A stretch of 64,000 nucleotides of DNA from the NCBI RefSeq assembly GCF_963360655.1, contig NZ_OY725712.1, positions 1,302,001 through 1,366,000 on the forward strand, written 5' to 3'. The position numbers and the translations under genes are program-made. Numbering within the stretch: the stretch's first letter is position 1; each line of letters opens with the position of its first letter. The notes beneath the pieces were generated by a model that was not told the DNA's origin, made no database searches, and was given only the letters and a program-made list of their open reading frames with translations. Of this stretch, positions 33,871-44,600 are shown piece after piece. This DNA comes from Collinsella aerofaciens (GTDB lineage Bacteria > Actinomycetota > Coriobacteriia > Coriobacteriales > Coriobacteriaceae).

Positions 33871-33908
33871 ACGTGGCAAAGGGACCGCCTCTTTGCCACG
33901 TTATTTTT
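33871..33908 (+). terminator. Terminator of the amino-acid importer operon
   Basis: ACGTGGCAAAG 33871-33881 pairs perfectly with 33891-33901 (9-nt loop), followed by TATTTTT. The Shine-Dalgarno of the M20 gene begins immediately after, so some read-through may supply that gene. Confidence 0.85.
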
Positions 33909-33918
33909 GGAGGAAGGC

Positions 33919-35346
33919 ATGGCCGAGGTTTGGCGCTTCTTTGCGCACGAGGATGATTTTGCCGATATCGATGAGGTCGGCGCGTGCGAGCGCCTGGGCC
34001 GCGTGCTGTCGTTTCCGACGATTTCGAGCATGGATGCCCAGACGGTGGACTGGCAGGCGTTTGACGACCTGCGCGCCTATATGCAGCAGGGCTGGCCGCG
34101 CGTGTTTGCGACGGGCGAGGTCGAGCTCATCGACCATTCGCTGCTCGTGACGCTTGCCGGCACCGACCCCGCCCTCAAGCCGGTCATGCTCATGGGCCAC
34201 ATGGACGTGGTTCCCGTGGTGCCGGGCACCGAGACGGACTGGACGCACGATCCCTTTAGCGGGCACGTGGACGACACCTATATTTGGGGTCGCGGCGCCA
34301 TCGATATGAAAGACCAGGTTGCGGGCATCTTGGAGGCCGTTGAGTATGCGCTGGCGCACGGCTGGCAACACGAACGAACGCTGCTGCTGGCCTTTGGCCA
34401 GGACGAGGAAACCACGCAGTACGGCGCGGGGGCGATCGGTCGTGTGCTCGAGAAGCGTGGCGTTGAACTTGAATATCTGATCGACGAGGGTGACTACCGT
34501 ATTGTTTCGGCTGCCGAGTATGGCGCGGGCGAGGGCTGGCTTATGCATGCCGACCTCGCGGAGAAGGGTTACGCCGATATCATACTCAAGACGAAGAGTG
34601 AGGGCGGGCATTCGTCCAACCCCTACGGCGGCACATCGCTCGAGGTGCTCAGCCGTGCCATCACCGCAATCTGCGATATCGAGTGGCCGACGCGCGTGAC
34701 CGACTTGCTTGCCGCTCAACTCGTCGAGTTGGGGCTCTACACGGCCGATGAAATTGCCGCCAACGGGGATGCCATTGTCCGCGATTGCCTCGCCAGCAAA
34801 AAGCTCTATCCGCTGGTGACGACCACCTGCGCGCCCACGCAGATCGAGGGTGGCAGCACCGGCGCCAACGTAATGCCGCAGGATATGTGGGCCAATATCA
34901 ACTTCCGCATGCTCGAGGGTACGAGCGTGGCCGATGTCGTGGCCTGCTGCCGCGAGGCCGTTGCCACCGCTGGGCTCGCCGGCCGAGTCGAGGTCGAGCT
35001 GGGCCCCGGCAGCTCCGAGCCCTCGCCGTCCCCGCGCATCGGTGGACCGGGGCTCGAGGCCGTCCGCGCCATCGCCGCCCGCTATTTCCGTGATCCCAAG
35101 CCGACGGAGGAAAACGGATCGTCTGCGGTGGGCCAAGAGCCGATGAGCATCGTGCCCTCGACCGTGATTGGCGCAACCGATGCCGCCAACTACCAGCGCA
35201 TTTGCCGCGAGTGCATCCGCTTCTCCGCCTTTGTGGTCGACGATGACGAATGTGACCGCGGTGTCCACGGCACCAACGAGCGCATCACCCGTCGCGCCTA
35301 CCTCCAAGGCATCCGCTTCCTCATCGCCCTGCTCCACACGCTCTAG
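33919..35346 (+). CDS. M20 family metallopeptidase (CPS1/PM20D1-like)
   Basis: A 475-residue zinc dipeptidase/aminoacylase-type enzyme. Motifs: LMGHMDVVPV (metal His, Asp), WGRGAIDMKDQ, QDEET and a C-terminal HGTNER with the last metal His. The dimerisation domain lies in between. ATG 33919 has GGAGGAAGG just before it. Substrate probably an N-acyl amino acid or dipeptide, plausibly linked to the upstream amino-acid importer. Its last 19 codons and stop are part of a 61-bp sequence repeated at 46122-46182. Confidence 0.9.
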   Translation: MAEVWRFFAHEDDFADIDEVGACERLGRVLSFPTISSMDAQTVDWQAFDDLRAYMQQGWPRVFATGEVELIDHSLLVTLAGTDPALKPVMLMGHMDVVPVVPGTETDWTHDPFSGHVDDTYIWGRGAIDMKDQVAGILEAVEYALAHGWQHERTLLLAFGQDEETTQYGAGAIGRVLEKRGVELEYLIDEGDYRIVSAAEYGAGEGWLMHADLAEKGYADIILKTKSEGGHSSNPYGGTSLEVLSRAITAICDIEWPTRVTDLLAAQLVELGLYTADEIAANGDAIVRDCLASKKLYPLVTTTCAPTQIEGGSTGANVMPQDMWANINFRMLEGTSVADVVACCREAVATAGLAGRVEVELGPGSSEPSPSPRIGGPGLEAVRAIAARYFRDPKPTEENGSSAVGQEPMSIVPSTVIGATDAANYQRICRECIRFSAFVVDDDECDRGVHGTNERITRRAYLQGIRFLIALLHTL

Positions 35347-35348
35347 AA
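35288..35348. repeat. 61-bp direct repeat, left copy (end of M20 gene)
   Basis: Identical over 61 of 61 bases to 46122-46182. It consists of the final codons and stop of the M20 gene plus AA. The 10.8-kb segment between the copies holds essentially only the giant adhesin. Confidence 0.95.
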
Positions 35349-35410
35349 TGTGACAAAGGGACTGAGCCGATTTCATCGGTAATGAGACAAAAACTGTCAT
35401 AGAAAAAGAC

Positions 35411-35422
35411 TAAGATATCTTA
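35411..35422. promoter_or_regulatory. Palindrome TAAGATATCTTA upstream of the giant adhesin
   Basis: Perfect 12-bp palindrome in an AT-rich stretch 230 nt before the adhesin start. It could be an operator or contain a promoter -10 region. A G+C-rich imperfect hairpin (CTGCC and GGCAG arms) follows near 35477-35508. No clear -35/-10 pair was identified. Confidence 0.35.
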
Positions 35423-35533
35423 AGAGACATATGCCGGGCTTGGTATTCCTTGAACGACTGCGGGCATGTGCCAGACTGCCTCGGCCCCCCGGGGAGTGCC
35501 CGGGCAGGTCGCCGTGTGACTGGGGAGGAAATT

Positions 35534-35614
35534 ATGCAGGAGCTCAGAGAGATGACGTCTCGACTCGTGAATATTGCTACCGGGGGGGTGTCTAAGCAGG
35601 GAACTTCCTGGTGA
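35534..35614 (+). CDS. 26-codon leader ORF upstream of the giant adhesin
   Basis: ATG 35534 has the best Shine-Dalgarno in the region (GGGGAGG, 5-6 nt spacing). It encodes 26 residues (MQELREMTSRLVNIATGG...) and stops at TGA 35612-35614, 28 nt before the adhesin ATG. It crosses a G7 run at 35582-35588; losing one G would fuse it in frame to the adhesin. It may be a leader peptide, or the true 5' end of a phase-variable gene. Confidence 0.45.
   Translation: MQELREMTSRLVNIATGGVSKQGTSW
35582..35588 (+). repeat. G7 tract in the giant-adhesin leader
   Basis: Seven G within the leader ORF. With six G the leader frame continues without stop into the adhesin signal peptide. Shorter than the G10 tract of the pilus adhesin, so any switching would be slower. 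Confidence 0.5.
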
Positions 35615-35642
35615 ACATCGGCCGCGCGAGCGGTGGTCCGTC

Positions 35643-38600
35643 ATGTCTTATGGCCGCCGTCGTGGGCTGCGCCCGGTTTCGCCATATGCGATTGTTCTGG
35701 CCCTCGCCGTCGCGCTGACGGCGAGTTTCTTCCTGCCGCTTCGTGCCGAGGCGGCGATCTCCGACCACACGGTTCCGACGACCTCGCCCTCGGGGACGAC
35801 GATCAACCTGTTTGATTACTGGGTGAATCCCGATGACCATCTGTCGGTTTCCGGCAGCGGCGGCGTCAACGCAGGCCACAAGTTCCAGTTTAACGACGGC
35901 AAGGGTGATGGGCCGCTCAACCAATGGACGGGCGGCACGAGCCCGCGGCCCGGCATCGTCAACAACACGCTTTCAGACGGCTACCCGAAGCTTTCCGAAG
36001 CCTTGGGCGACGAGTCCCTCCGCTACCTGTTCGATTCCTCTGCCCAGACCGGCAAGACGTCCCATTTTGGCGTGACGGGCCTCCTCAAGGTTCAGGGCGG
36101 CTACTACGTCTATGACAGCTCCGAAAACTACGCAGCCTACAACGCTGACAAGAATGCCTTCGACATCTATGGCACCTGGGGCATTGACAAAGTGGGCGAT
36201 TCGTCCCACCAGGGTCAGTTCTTCCCGTTCGACGCGGCAGACAAGGTGTTCAAAGAGGAAAACGGCCAGCTCGTCCAAACCGGCATCAAGGCAGACAACA
36301 CCGGTGATTCGCGCTACAACGGCGGCAAACCCGTCAACCACCACTTCGGTCTCTCAATGTCCACGCGATTCGTGCAGCCCAAGGGCGGCCTGACGAACAA
36401 TAATAATGACATGACCTTCGAGTTCGCCGGCGATGATGACGTCTGGGTGTTCATCGATGATGTCCTCGTGGGTGATATCGGCGGTATTCACAACCGCGCG
36501 AGTCTGAGCATCAACTTTCATACGGGCGACATTAAGGTAAACGACAATTACAACGGCACGCTGAAGAGCAAGTACCAGGAGGCGGGCAAGGCCGGCGACA
36601 CGAGCTGGGAAGGCAACACCTTCGCCGACGACACCAACCACACCCTCAAGTTCTTCTACCTGGAGCGCGGCGCCACCGACTCCAACATGGAGCTCAAGTT
36701 CAACCTCGTGACGGTGCCCGAGTCCGACATCATAAAGTTCGACCAGGACGGCAAGTTCGTACAGAGCGCCGAGTTCGCGCTGTACAAAACAGACGAGAAC
36801 TTTACAGATACGACCAATGACAAGAACGCGCTCCTCGGCTCCGGCACCACGGACGAGGCCGGCCACCTAACGCTCACGAACGACGATGACAACGGCGTCA
36901 TCAACTTCGACGATCTCTACAACAAGAATCACGGTAACAAGTACTACCTCCTGAAGGAGACGCGCGTGCCGGAGGGATACCGCTCGAGTCTCACGGCGAC
37001 AGGTGGCAGCATGCAGCTCGAGTACGTGCCCGCGAGCGCTGAGAACGGCGCGGGCGGCGTCATCATCAACCGCGGCGGTATGGATGCGGACAGCGTCGTG
37101 TGGAAGACTGGTGCGTTTGCCGGCGCGAAGGAGACCATCACCGCACCGGTGAACGTGTACAAGGCGGATGATGACCTGACGAAGTCCGACGAGACCGTCA
37201 ACCTGAAGTCTGGCATACTGTTCGCTGTGGTGCTCAAGCGCGATAAAAGCGCAAACGCAGATATCAAAAATCAGAACAATTGGTACGCCGTGTCGGGCGA
37301 CCCATCGACGGGAATGGGGTACACCCTCGCCGAGAAGCCGAGCAAGGCCGGCGCTATCGAGGCGGCGAAGAAGGACCTGCACGCCTTCACGCTCAACACG
37401 AGCGGCCAGTACCAGGTAGAGATTCAAAATCTGCCCGGTGACATCTCCAAGTACTACTACCTGCTGAGCGGTGATGCCCGCAAGGATGCCGAGTACACGG
37501 TGGCCATCTACCACACAACGGAGAGCTCCATCGCCAACGCGAAGCCCGAGAACACCGTCCACGTGTACAGCGACGGCATCGCAGACGGCACGAACTTCAA
37601 GCGGCAGTTCGCCACGCGCCTGCTCGTCACGAACATCCAGAACCGCCTGTTCGTGCAGAAGACCGATACCGAGGGTAAGCCCGTTGACGGGGCGAAGTTC
37701 GCCCTGTACACCTCCAGACAGGTGACAACAGACGCGAACGGCAAGGTCGTGCTCAAGGGCGAGCAGACCCCCTACGACACCCTGACGACGGGGTCGGTCG
37801 GCAACCCGGTCCCGCTCGAAGGTGCGGGCATATTCCCGAATACAAGCGCCGGTAACAGGCCGCTCGTGAATGGAACTTACTTCCTAAAGGAGGTCTCGGC
37901 TCCCAAGGGCTTCCTGCTTAACGATACGCTCACCAAGGTGATTGTGGACGATTACGGCGTCCATGCCGATGCTGGTACGGACGATGACGGCGTTTCGACG
38001 TTCGTGGGCCCGGGCGCGCTCATGAAGAGTCTGGGCCAGTTTGGCGCAGAGGGCGACATCGACAACACGCTCACGTGGATCAAGGGCCAGCGCCAGACGT
38101 CCGACGGGACGCTCGACGGCAACGACAACCTTTCCTGGAACAATGACGCCAAGGGCGGCGAGGATGAGGTGCACCTCAAGTACGGCGCCAACGGACGTGT
38201 CTACCAGTATGGGCCCACCGAGGAAGGCAAACCTTATTGCTTGGAGACCGAGACGGGCTGGATACGTATGGGCATCACGCAGGACGTGCCTGGTGACACT
38301 AATGCGAAGGGCGCCCGTGCCAATCTGGACGACATGAATTTGAACGCCCTGTTCACAGGTGCCACCTGCGTGCGCGTGGCGAACGAACGCGAGGCGAGCC
38401 TCGAGGTGACGAAGAAGGTTGCCCTGCCCGATGGCCTGACGGGCAATAAGGACGCGGAGTTCACCTTCAAGTTCACCGTGCCCACGACGGCGGGGAAGAC
38501 GTACAAGGCCGCGGTGTTTGAGAACGCGGGGACCGCAAGCGAGAAGCAGGTCGGCAAAATGTTCGACCTCGAGAACGGCCGCGAGCAGACCATCACGGCC

Positions 38601-41600
38601 GACCAGACGATCCGCGTGTACGGTCTCGCCGAGGGTGACCAGTACGCGGTGCAGGAGCTGACCGATACGGACAAGATGCCGGCCGGCTTCACGCTGACCA
38701 AGCGCGAGCAGGGCGGCAACGCCCTGAGCGGCGAGGACGACAGCATCTCCGGCACGATTGCGAAGCAGAACGCCAACGGCACGTTGGCCGAAGCCAACAA
38801 GCTGGTATTCACGAATACCTACAGCGTAAAGCCGCCGGTGACGCTCACCAATGCGTTCTGGGCGCAGAAGGTGCTCCGGGGCCGTGACTGGAAGGATGGC
38901 GATAGCTTCAAGATTTACCTGCGCGCGGACAAGGGAACGCCGATGCCCGCCAGTGCCAAGGATGCGCCCGTGAGTGGTATGAAGCAGGTTGTGAAGACCG
39001 TCAAGAACGGGGACAAGTTCGACTTCGGCAATATTGAGTACGCCAAGCCCGGCACCTACACCTATCTCATTGCCGAGGCCACGCCGTCTCAAAACGACGC
39101 TAGCTGGCTGCCCGGGTTCGGGTATTCAAGCGCTTCCTACCGCGTCACGGTGACGGTGAAGGATAGCGGCGACGGCACGCTGTCGCAGCCGGCAGTCAAG
39201 ATGGAGCAGACCTACACCGACGACGGCGTGAGCCATGAGGACAGCCCGATCGAGGTCGCTGACAAAATCGCCAAGATCACGAACGCCTATAACACCGATG
39301 AGGAGACCATCTCCTTCAACGTGCAGAAGACGTATGCCGACCAGTCCGGTGCAAATCCGCTTGTGAAGGATAAGTTCACGTTCCAGCTCGAGGCACTCGG
39401 CGGGATGAAGAATGATGCCGTGCCGAGTGGAGCCATCGATTTCGGCAAGCTCGCCACCTCCTACAGCGTCGGTGCCAGCAAGGTCCCCATGCCTAAGGGG
39501 TGCACGTCCACCACGACCACGGCGAAGAACGATGACGACGGTATCGCTGCGTTCCCGCAGATCACCTATACGATGGAGAGCGAGAACCTCACCTACGTGT
39601 ACAAGGTGACCGAGGTCAAGGATTCCGATACATCGACGTCCAGTGGCATAGGCTACGACGATACGGTGTACTACGTGCTGGTGAAGAACCAGCAGGTTGA
39701 TAACGAGTCTGGGACGGGTAAGTGCCTGTCCTCCACGGCCACGTATTGGAAGGCCGACGGCACGCAGCTGACGGACACGGGTGGATATATCCCGTTCAAG
39801 AACACCTACACGGTGACGCAGACGACGTCGGCACCGGTTACTGTGCAGAAGACGCTGGCTGGGCGTGCGTGGGAGACGAGCGATGCGTTCGACTTCACCC
39901 TGACGCCAGCGGATGATGCGACGAGGGATGCGGTTAAAAACAAGGTCGTTACCCAGAGGAAGGCTACCGACTCCGATGAGACCGGCGATCTGACGACTAA
40001 GGTTGAGATCGCAGGCGCCGGTGACGCGACGCGTTCTGCAACCTTCGGTGTGGGCGACCTGGTGTTCACCAAGTCGGGCACGTATACGTTCAATGTGAAC
40101 GAGACGAAGCCGACCGACGCGGATAAGACTGGTATTGCGTATGACGGCCATACGTCCACGGTGACGTACACAGTGACCGATATCGAGAACGGCAAGCACA
40201 CCGGTAAGCTGACCGCGTCGGTTGCGTACGACAACAAGCAGGCGACGACGGATGCCGACCGGCAGGTGACGGACGCCGCCGCGTTCACCAACATCTATGC
40301 GGCCTCTGGTACCTACGCGGGCATCGATGTGACCAAGACTCTGGTTGGTACCCCGCTGAAGAATGGCATGTTCCCGTTCACCATCGAGGCGATGACGTAT
40401 AACGGTACGACGGCCCCGGAGCCGGCTGATACCGATAAGTCGTTCAAGAACACCGTGGGCAAGGATGACGGTGACGATACGCAGACCGCCACGATGTCCG
40501 GCAAGCTGAAGATGAACTTCACGCAGCTGAGCTACAACAAGGTGTATGTGTACAAGGTGTCTGAGGCGCATGGCGCCAACGCTGGTGGATACACGTATGA
40601 CACCGAGTACCCCGGTGACGCCTACGTGCTCATTGCGGTGAAGCCGAATCCGGACAACAAAGGCCAGCTCTACACCGAGACGACCATCGCGAAGGGCCCG
40701 GGCGTGACGGCGCTTGTTGGCGGGGGCGGCAACGTTGATGCGCTGACGGCCGAGGCGATTAAGGGCCTCGATACCACGACCAACTACGTGAAGACGGTCT
40801 CGAGTCGCAATGCGAAGCCCGCTACGCCTACCGTCCCGTTCAAGAACAGTTACAAGTCAGACGCCAGCGACGAGCTGACCCCGCAGGTGACGAAGAAGAT
40901 CTCCGGTGTTGAGAGCACGGAGAAGGCGTTCTCGTTCACGCTGACCGCCACGGAAGAGACACAGCAGAAGATCGCCGCCGGCGACTTGGGTGTGTCGGAC
41001 GACCTGGCGGGCGACGCGCACGCGGAGTCCAAGGCCACGAAGGACAAGATTATCAAGGACAAGGGCCAGACGGTCGACTTCTCGAATATGACGTTCAACA
41101 AGGCGGGCGAGTACACGTTCACGCTCACCGAGGTGCACAACGCTGATGATGATCCCGCAGCGGACGGCGTGCAGAACGCCGGCTGGACGATGGACGCCTC
41201 CGCTTACACCGCCACGGTGACGGTGGAGGACGTGGACGCCAAGCTGACCGTCACGGGCGTGACGGTGAAGAAGGATGGTGACGCTGAGGCCAAGCCCATC
41301 AAGGCTGAGGTCAAGGACGGCAAGGTGAACCTCGCCACCTTTACCAACAGCTATGCTGCGAAGGGTTCCGTGACCCTGGCGGCGAAGAAACGCTTTACGG
41401 GCGGTGCGCTCGCGGGGAACGACTTCTCGTTCGCTCTGTACAAGGGTGACAAGGCGGAAGGCACGCCCATTGAGACCGTCACGAACGACGAGAAGGGCAA
41501 CATTACCTTCCAGCCCATCAACTACACCGAGGCAGGTGACTACGAGTACACCATCAAGGAAGTTACCGGTAACGACCAGACCATCGTCTACGACGGTCAG

Positions 41601-44600
41601 AAAGTGAAGGTCAAGGTCAGCGTTACCGATAACAAGAACGGCACGCTGGACGCGACCGTCACCTACGGCGGCGATAAGGCCGTGCCGACCTTCACCAACG
41701 TGAAGCCGACGACGGACGTTACCGTCGAGGCCACGAAAGTTCTCGCGGGCAAGGCGCTGACGGACGGCGCGTTCGCCTTCGGCCTGTACCAAGGCGACAC
41801 GTCCACGGGTAATCCCGTCAAGATCGTCCAGAACGACAAGGAGGGCAAGATCAATCTTGCCCTCACCGGTCTGACCATCGGCGAGTACGACTACAAACTC
41901 AAGGAGGAGAACGTCGGTGCCGATCCGACTATCACCTACGACACCAAGGCGGTGAAGGTTCACGTCTCGGTGAAGGCGGAGGGCGACAAGGCGAAGGCGA
42001 CCGTCACCTATGACGGCAAGAACGATGCCCCGACCTTCACTAACAAGTACCAGCCCGCCGAGACCTCGGTGGCGCTCACGGCGAAGAAGGCCTATGTGAA
42101 GCCCGACAACACGCCGGCCACGCTCAAGGGCGGCGAGTTCACCTTCGACCTGTACGAGGGCGACCTGACGGCTGAGCAGCTGAAGGGCAAGCAACCCATC
42201 CGGAGCGCCAAGAACAGCGAGGACGGCACCGTCACCTTCCCGGCCATCGACTACACCAAGGCCGGCGAGTACAAATACACCGTCGCGGAACAGGAGGGCG
42301 ACCTGTCCCACGTGACCTACGACGCTACGGTGCACCATGCCGTGGTGAAGGTCATGGACAATGCCGGCAAGCTGGACGCCGCTGTTACCTACGATGGTGA
42401 CAAGGCCAATGCCCCCACCTTCACGAACACCTACACCGCAAAGGGATCCGTGGAGCTGACGGCGACCAAGATCGTTGCGGTCGCGCCGGGCTTCACGCAC
42501 GACACCAAGCTGAAGGGCGGCGAATACACGTTCGAGCTGAAGGACGCCGACGGCAAGGTGCTCGGCACCACGACGAACAAGGCCGATGGCACGGTGAAGT
42601 TCACGCGCAAGTTCACGCTCTCCAACCTGGGCGGCGCTGCGAGCAAGGACTTCACCTACACCATCGCGGAGAAGCCGGGCACGGAGCCGGGCATGGTCTA
42701 CGACACCCATGCGCTCATCTACAAGGTGACGGTCGCGGACGATGGCACCGGCTCGCTGACGGCCACACCGCAGGTAACGAGTGGAGACAAGACCTTCACG
42801 AACACGTACCACCCGAAGGAGACCTCGGTAACGCTCAAGGCGACGAAGCGCTTCACGGGTGGCGAGCTCGCAGGGGGCGACTTCACGTTCCAGCTGCTCG
42901 ACAAGGATGGCAACGTGATCCAGACCGTCCAGAATGACAAGGACGGCAAGGTCGCCTTCCAGGCAATCAGCTACGACACGCCGGGCGATCACGACTACAC
43001 CATCAAGGAGGTTGCCGGCAACGACCCGACCGTCGTGTACGACACGAAGGACGTGAAGGTCCACATCAAGGTCTCCGATGAGAAGGGCGAGCTAAAGGCG
43101 ACCGCCACCTACGACGGCGAGGCCGACGTTCCGACCTTCACCAACTCGAAGCCGACGACGGACGTTACCGTCGAGGCGACGAAGATCCTCACGGGCAAGG
43201 ACCTGACGGCCGACGCGTTCACCTTCGGCCTGTACGACCAGGCCGGCAACGAGGTCGCCAAGGGCACCAACGACCGGGGCGGCAAGGTCGAGCTGGCCGT
43301 CAAGAACCTGAACCTGGGCGAGTACGACTACACGCTCAAGGAGGAGAAAGCCGGCCAGACCGTCGACGGCGTGGCCTACGACGCCAAGAAAGTCAAGGTC
43401 CACGTCAAGGTAGAGCAGAACCAGGGCGACAACAACAAGACGAAGGTGACCGTCACCTATGACGGTGCCGCTACGGCTCCCACCTTCAACAACACCTACG
43501 ACGCAAAGGGTTCCGTAATCCTGACGGCGACCAAGACCATCAAGGTTGCGGACGGCTTCGACCACACGACGAAGCCCGCGGACGGCGAGTTCACCTTCGA
43601 CCTGAAGGACGCTGCCGGCAACGTGCTCGACACCGCGAAGAACGATGCAAACGGCAAGGTCAGCTTCACGCGCGAGTTCCAGCTCTCCGACTTGGACGGC
43701 GCCGCGAGCAAGGACTTCACCTACACCATCGTGGAGCAGCCGGGCGCGGAGCCGGGCATGGTCTATGACAGCCATCCCCTCACCTATACGGTGACGGTCA
43801 CGGACGGCGGGAACGGAGCACTGAATGCGAAGGCGATCGTGACGAGCGCATCCGGCTCGGATACCTTCACCAACACCTACCAGCCGGCCGCGACCGGCCT
43901 GGCCCTCGGTGCGCAGAAGAGCTATGTGAAGAAGGACGACAACACGCCGATCGTCCCCAAGTGCGGCGAGTTCACCTTCGATGTGTACGAGGGCAACCTG
44001 ACGGCTGAGCAGCTTGCCGGGGCCAAGCCCGTCCGGACCGCGACCAACGGCGCGGACGGAAGTGTTAACTTCGACGCCTTCTCCTACGCGAAGCCGGGCA
44101 CGCACGAGTACACCATCGTGGAGCGGAAGGGTGATCTGGCCTACGTGACCTACGACGCCGCGGTGCACCATGCCGTGGTGACGGTTGCTGACAATGCCGG
44201 CACGCTGCAGGCGAGCGTCGCCTACGACGGCACGAATGTCACGAAGCCCAGCTTCACCAACACCTACGAGGCACAGGCGACGGACTCCGGCGCGATCGCC
44301 CTCACCAAGAGCGTTGACGTGCACGACGGCAGCTATCAGCTAAAGGCGGGAGACTTCGCCTTCGAGCTGGTGGGGTCTGACGGCTCGGTGATCCAGACCC
44401 AGAAGAACGATGCGCACGGCAAGGTTGCCTTCGACAAGCTGACCTTCGACCATGCGGGCACCTTTACCTACACGGTCCGCGAGGTGCAGCCGACGGGGGA
44501 CGCGCCGGGCGTGCCGGGCGTGACCTACACCGGCAAGACGTACACCCTGACCTACGTGGTGAAGGACAACAACGACGGCAAGCTGGCGGTAGAGAGCTCC

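Noticed and set aside
40857-43064. 735-residue minus-strand open frame inside the giant adhesin, and similar ones at 39126-40571 and 44340-45671
   Set aside because: They mirror the codon bias of the repetitive plus-strand gene; no ribosome site, no recognisable domain, His/Arg-rich composition typical of antisense shadows.
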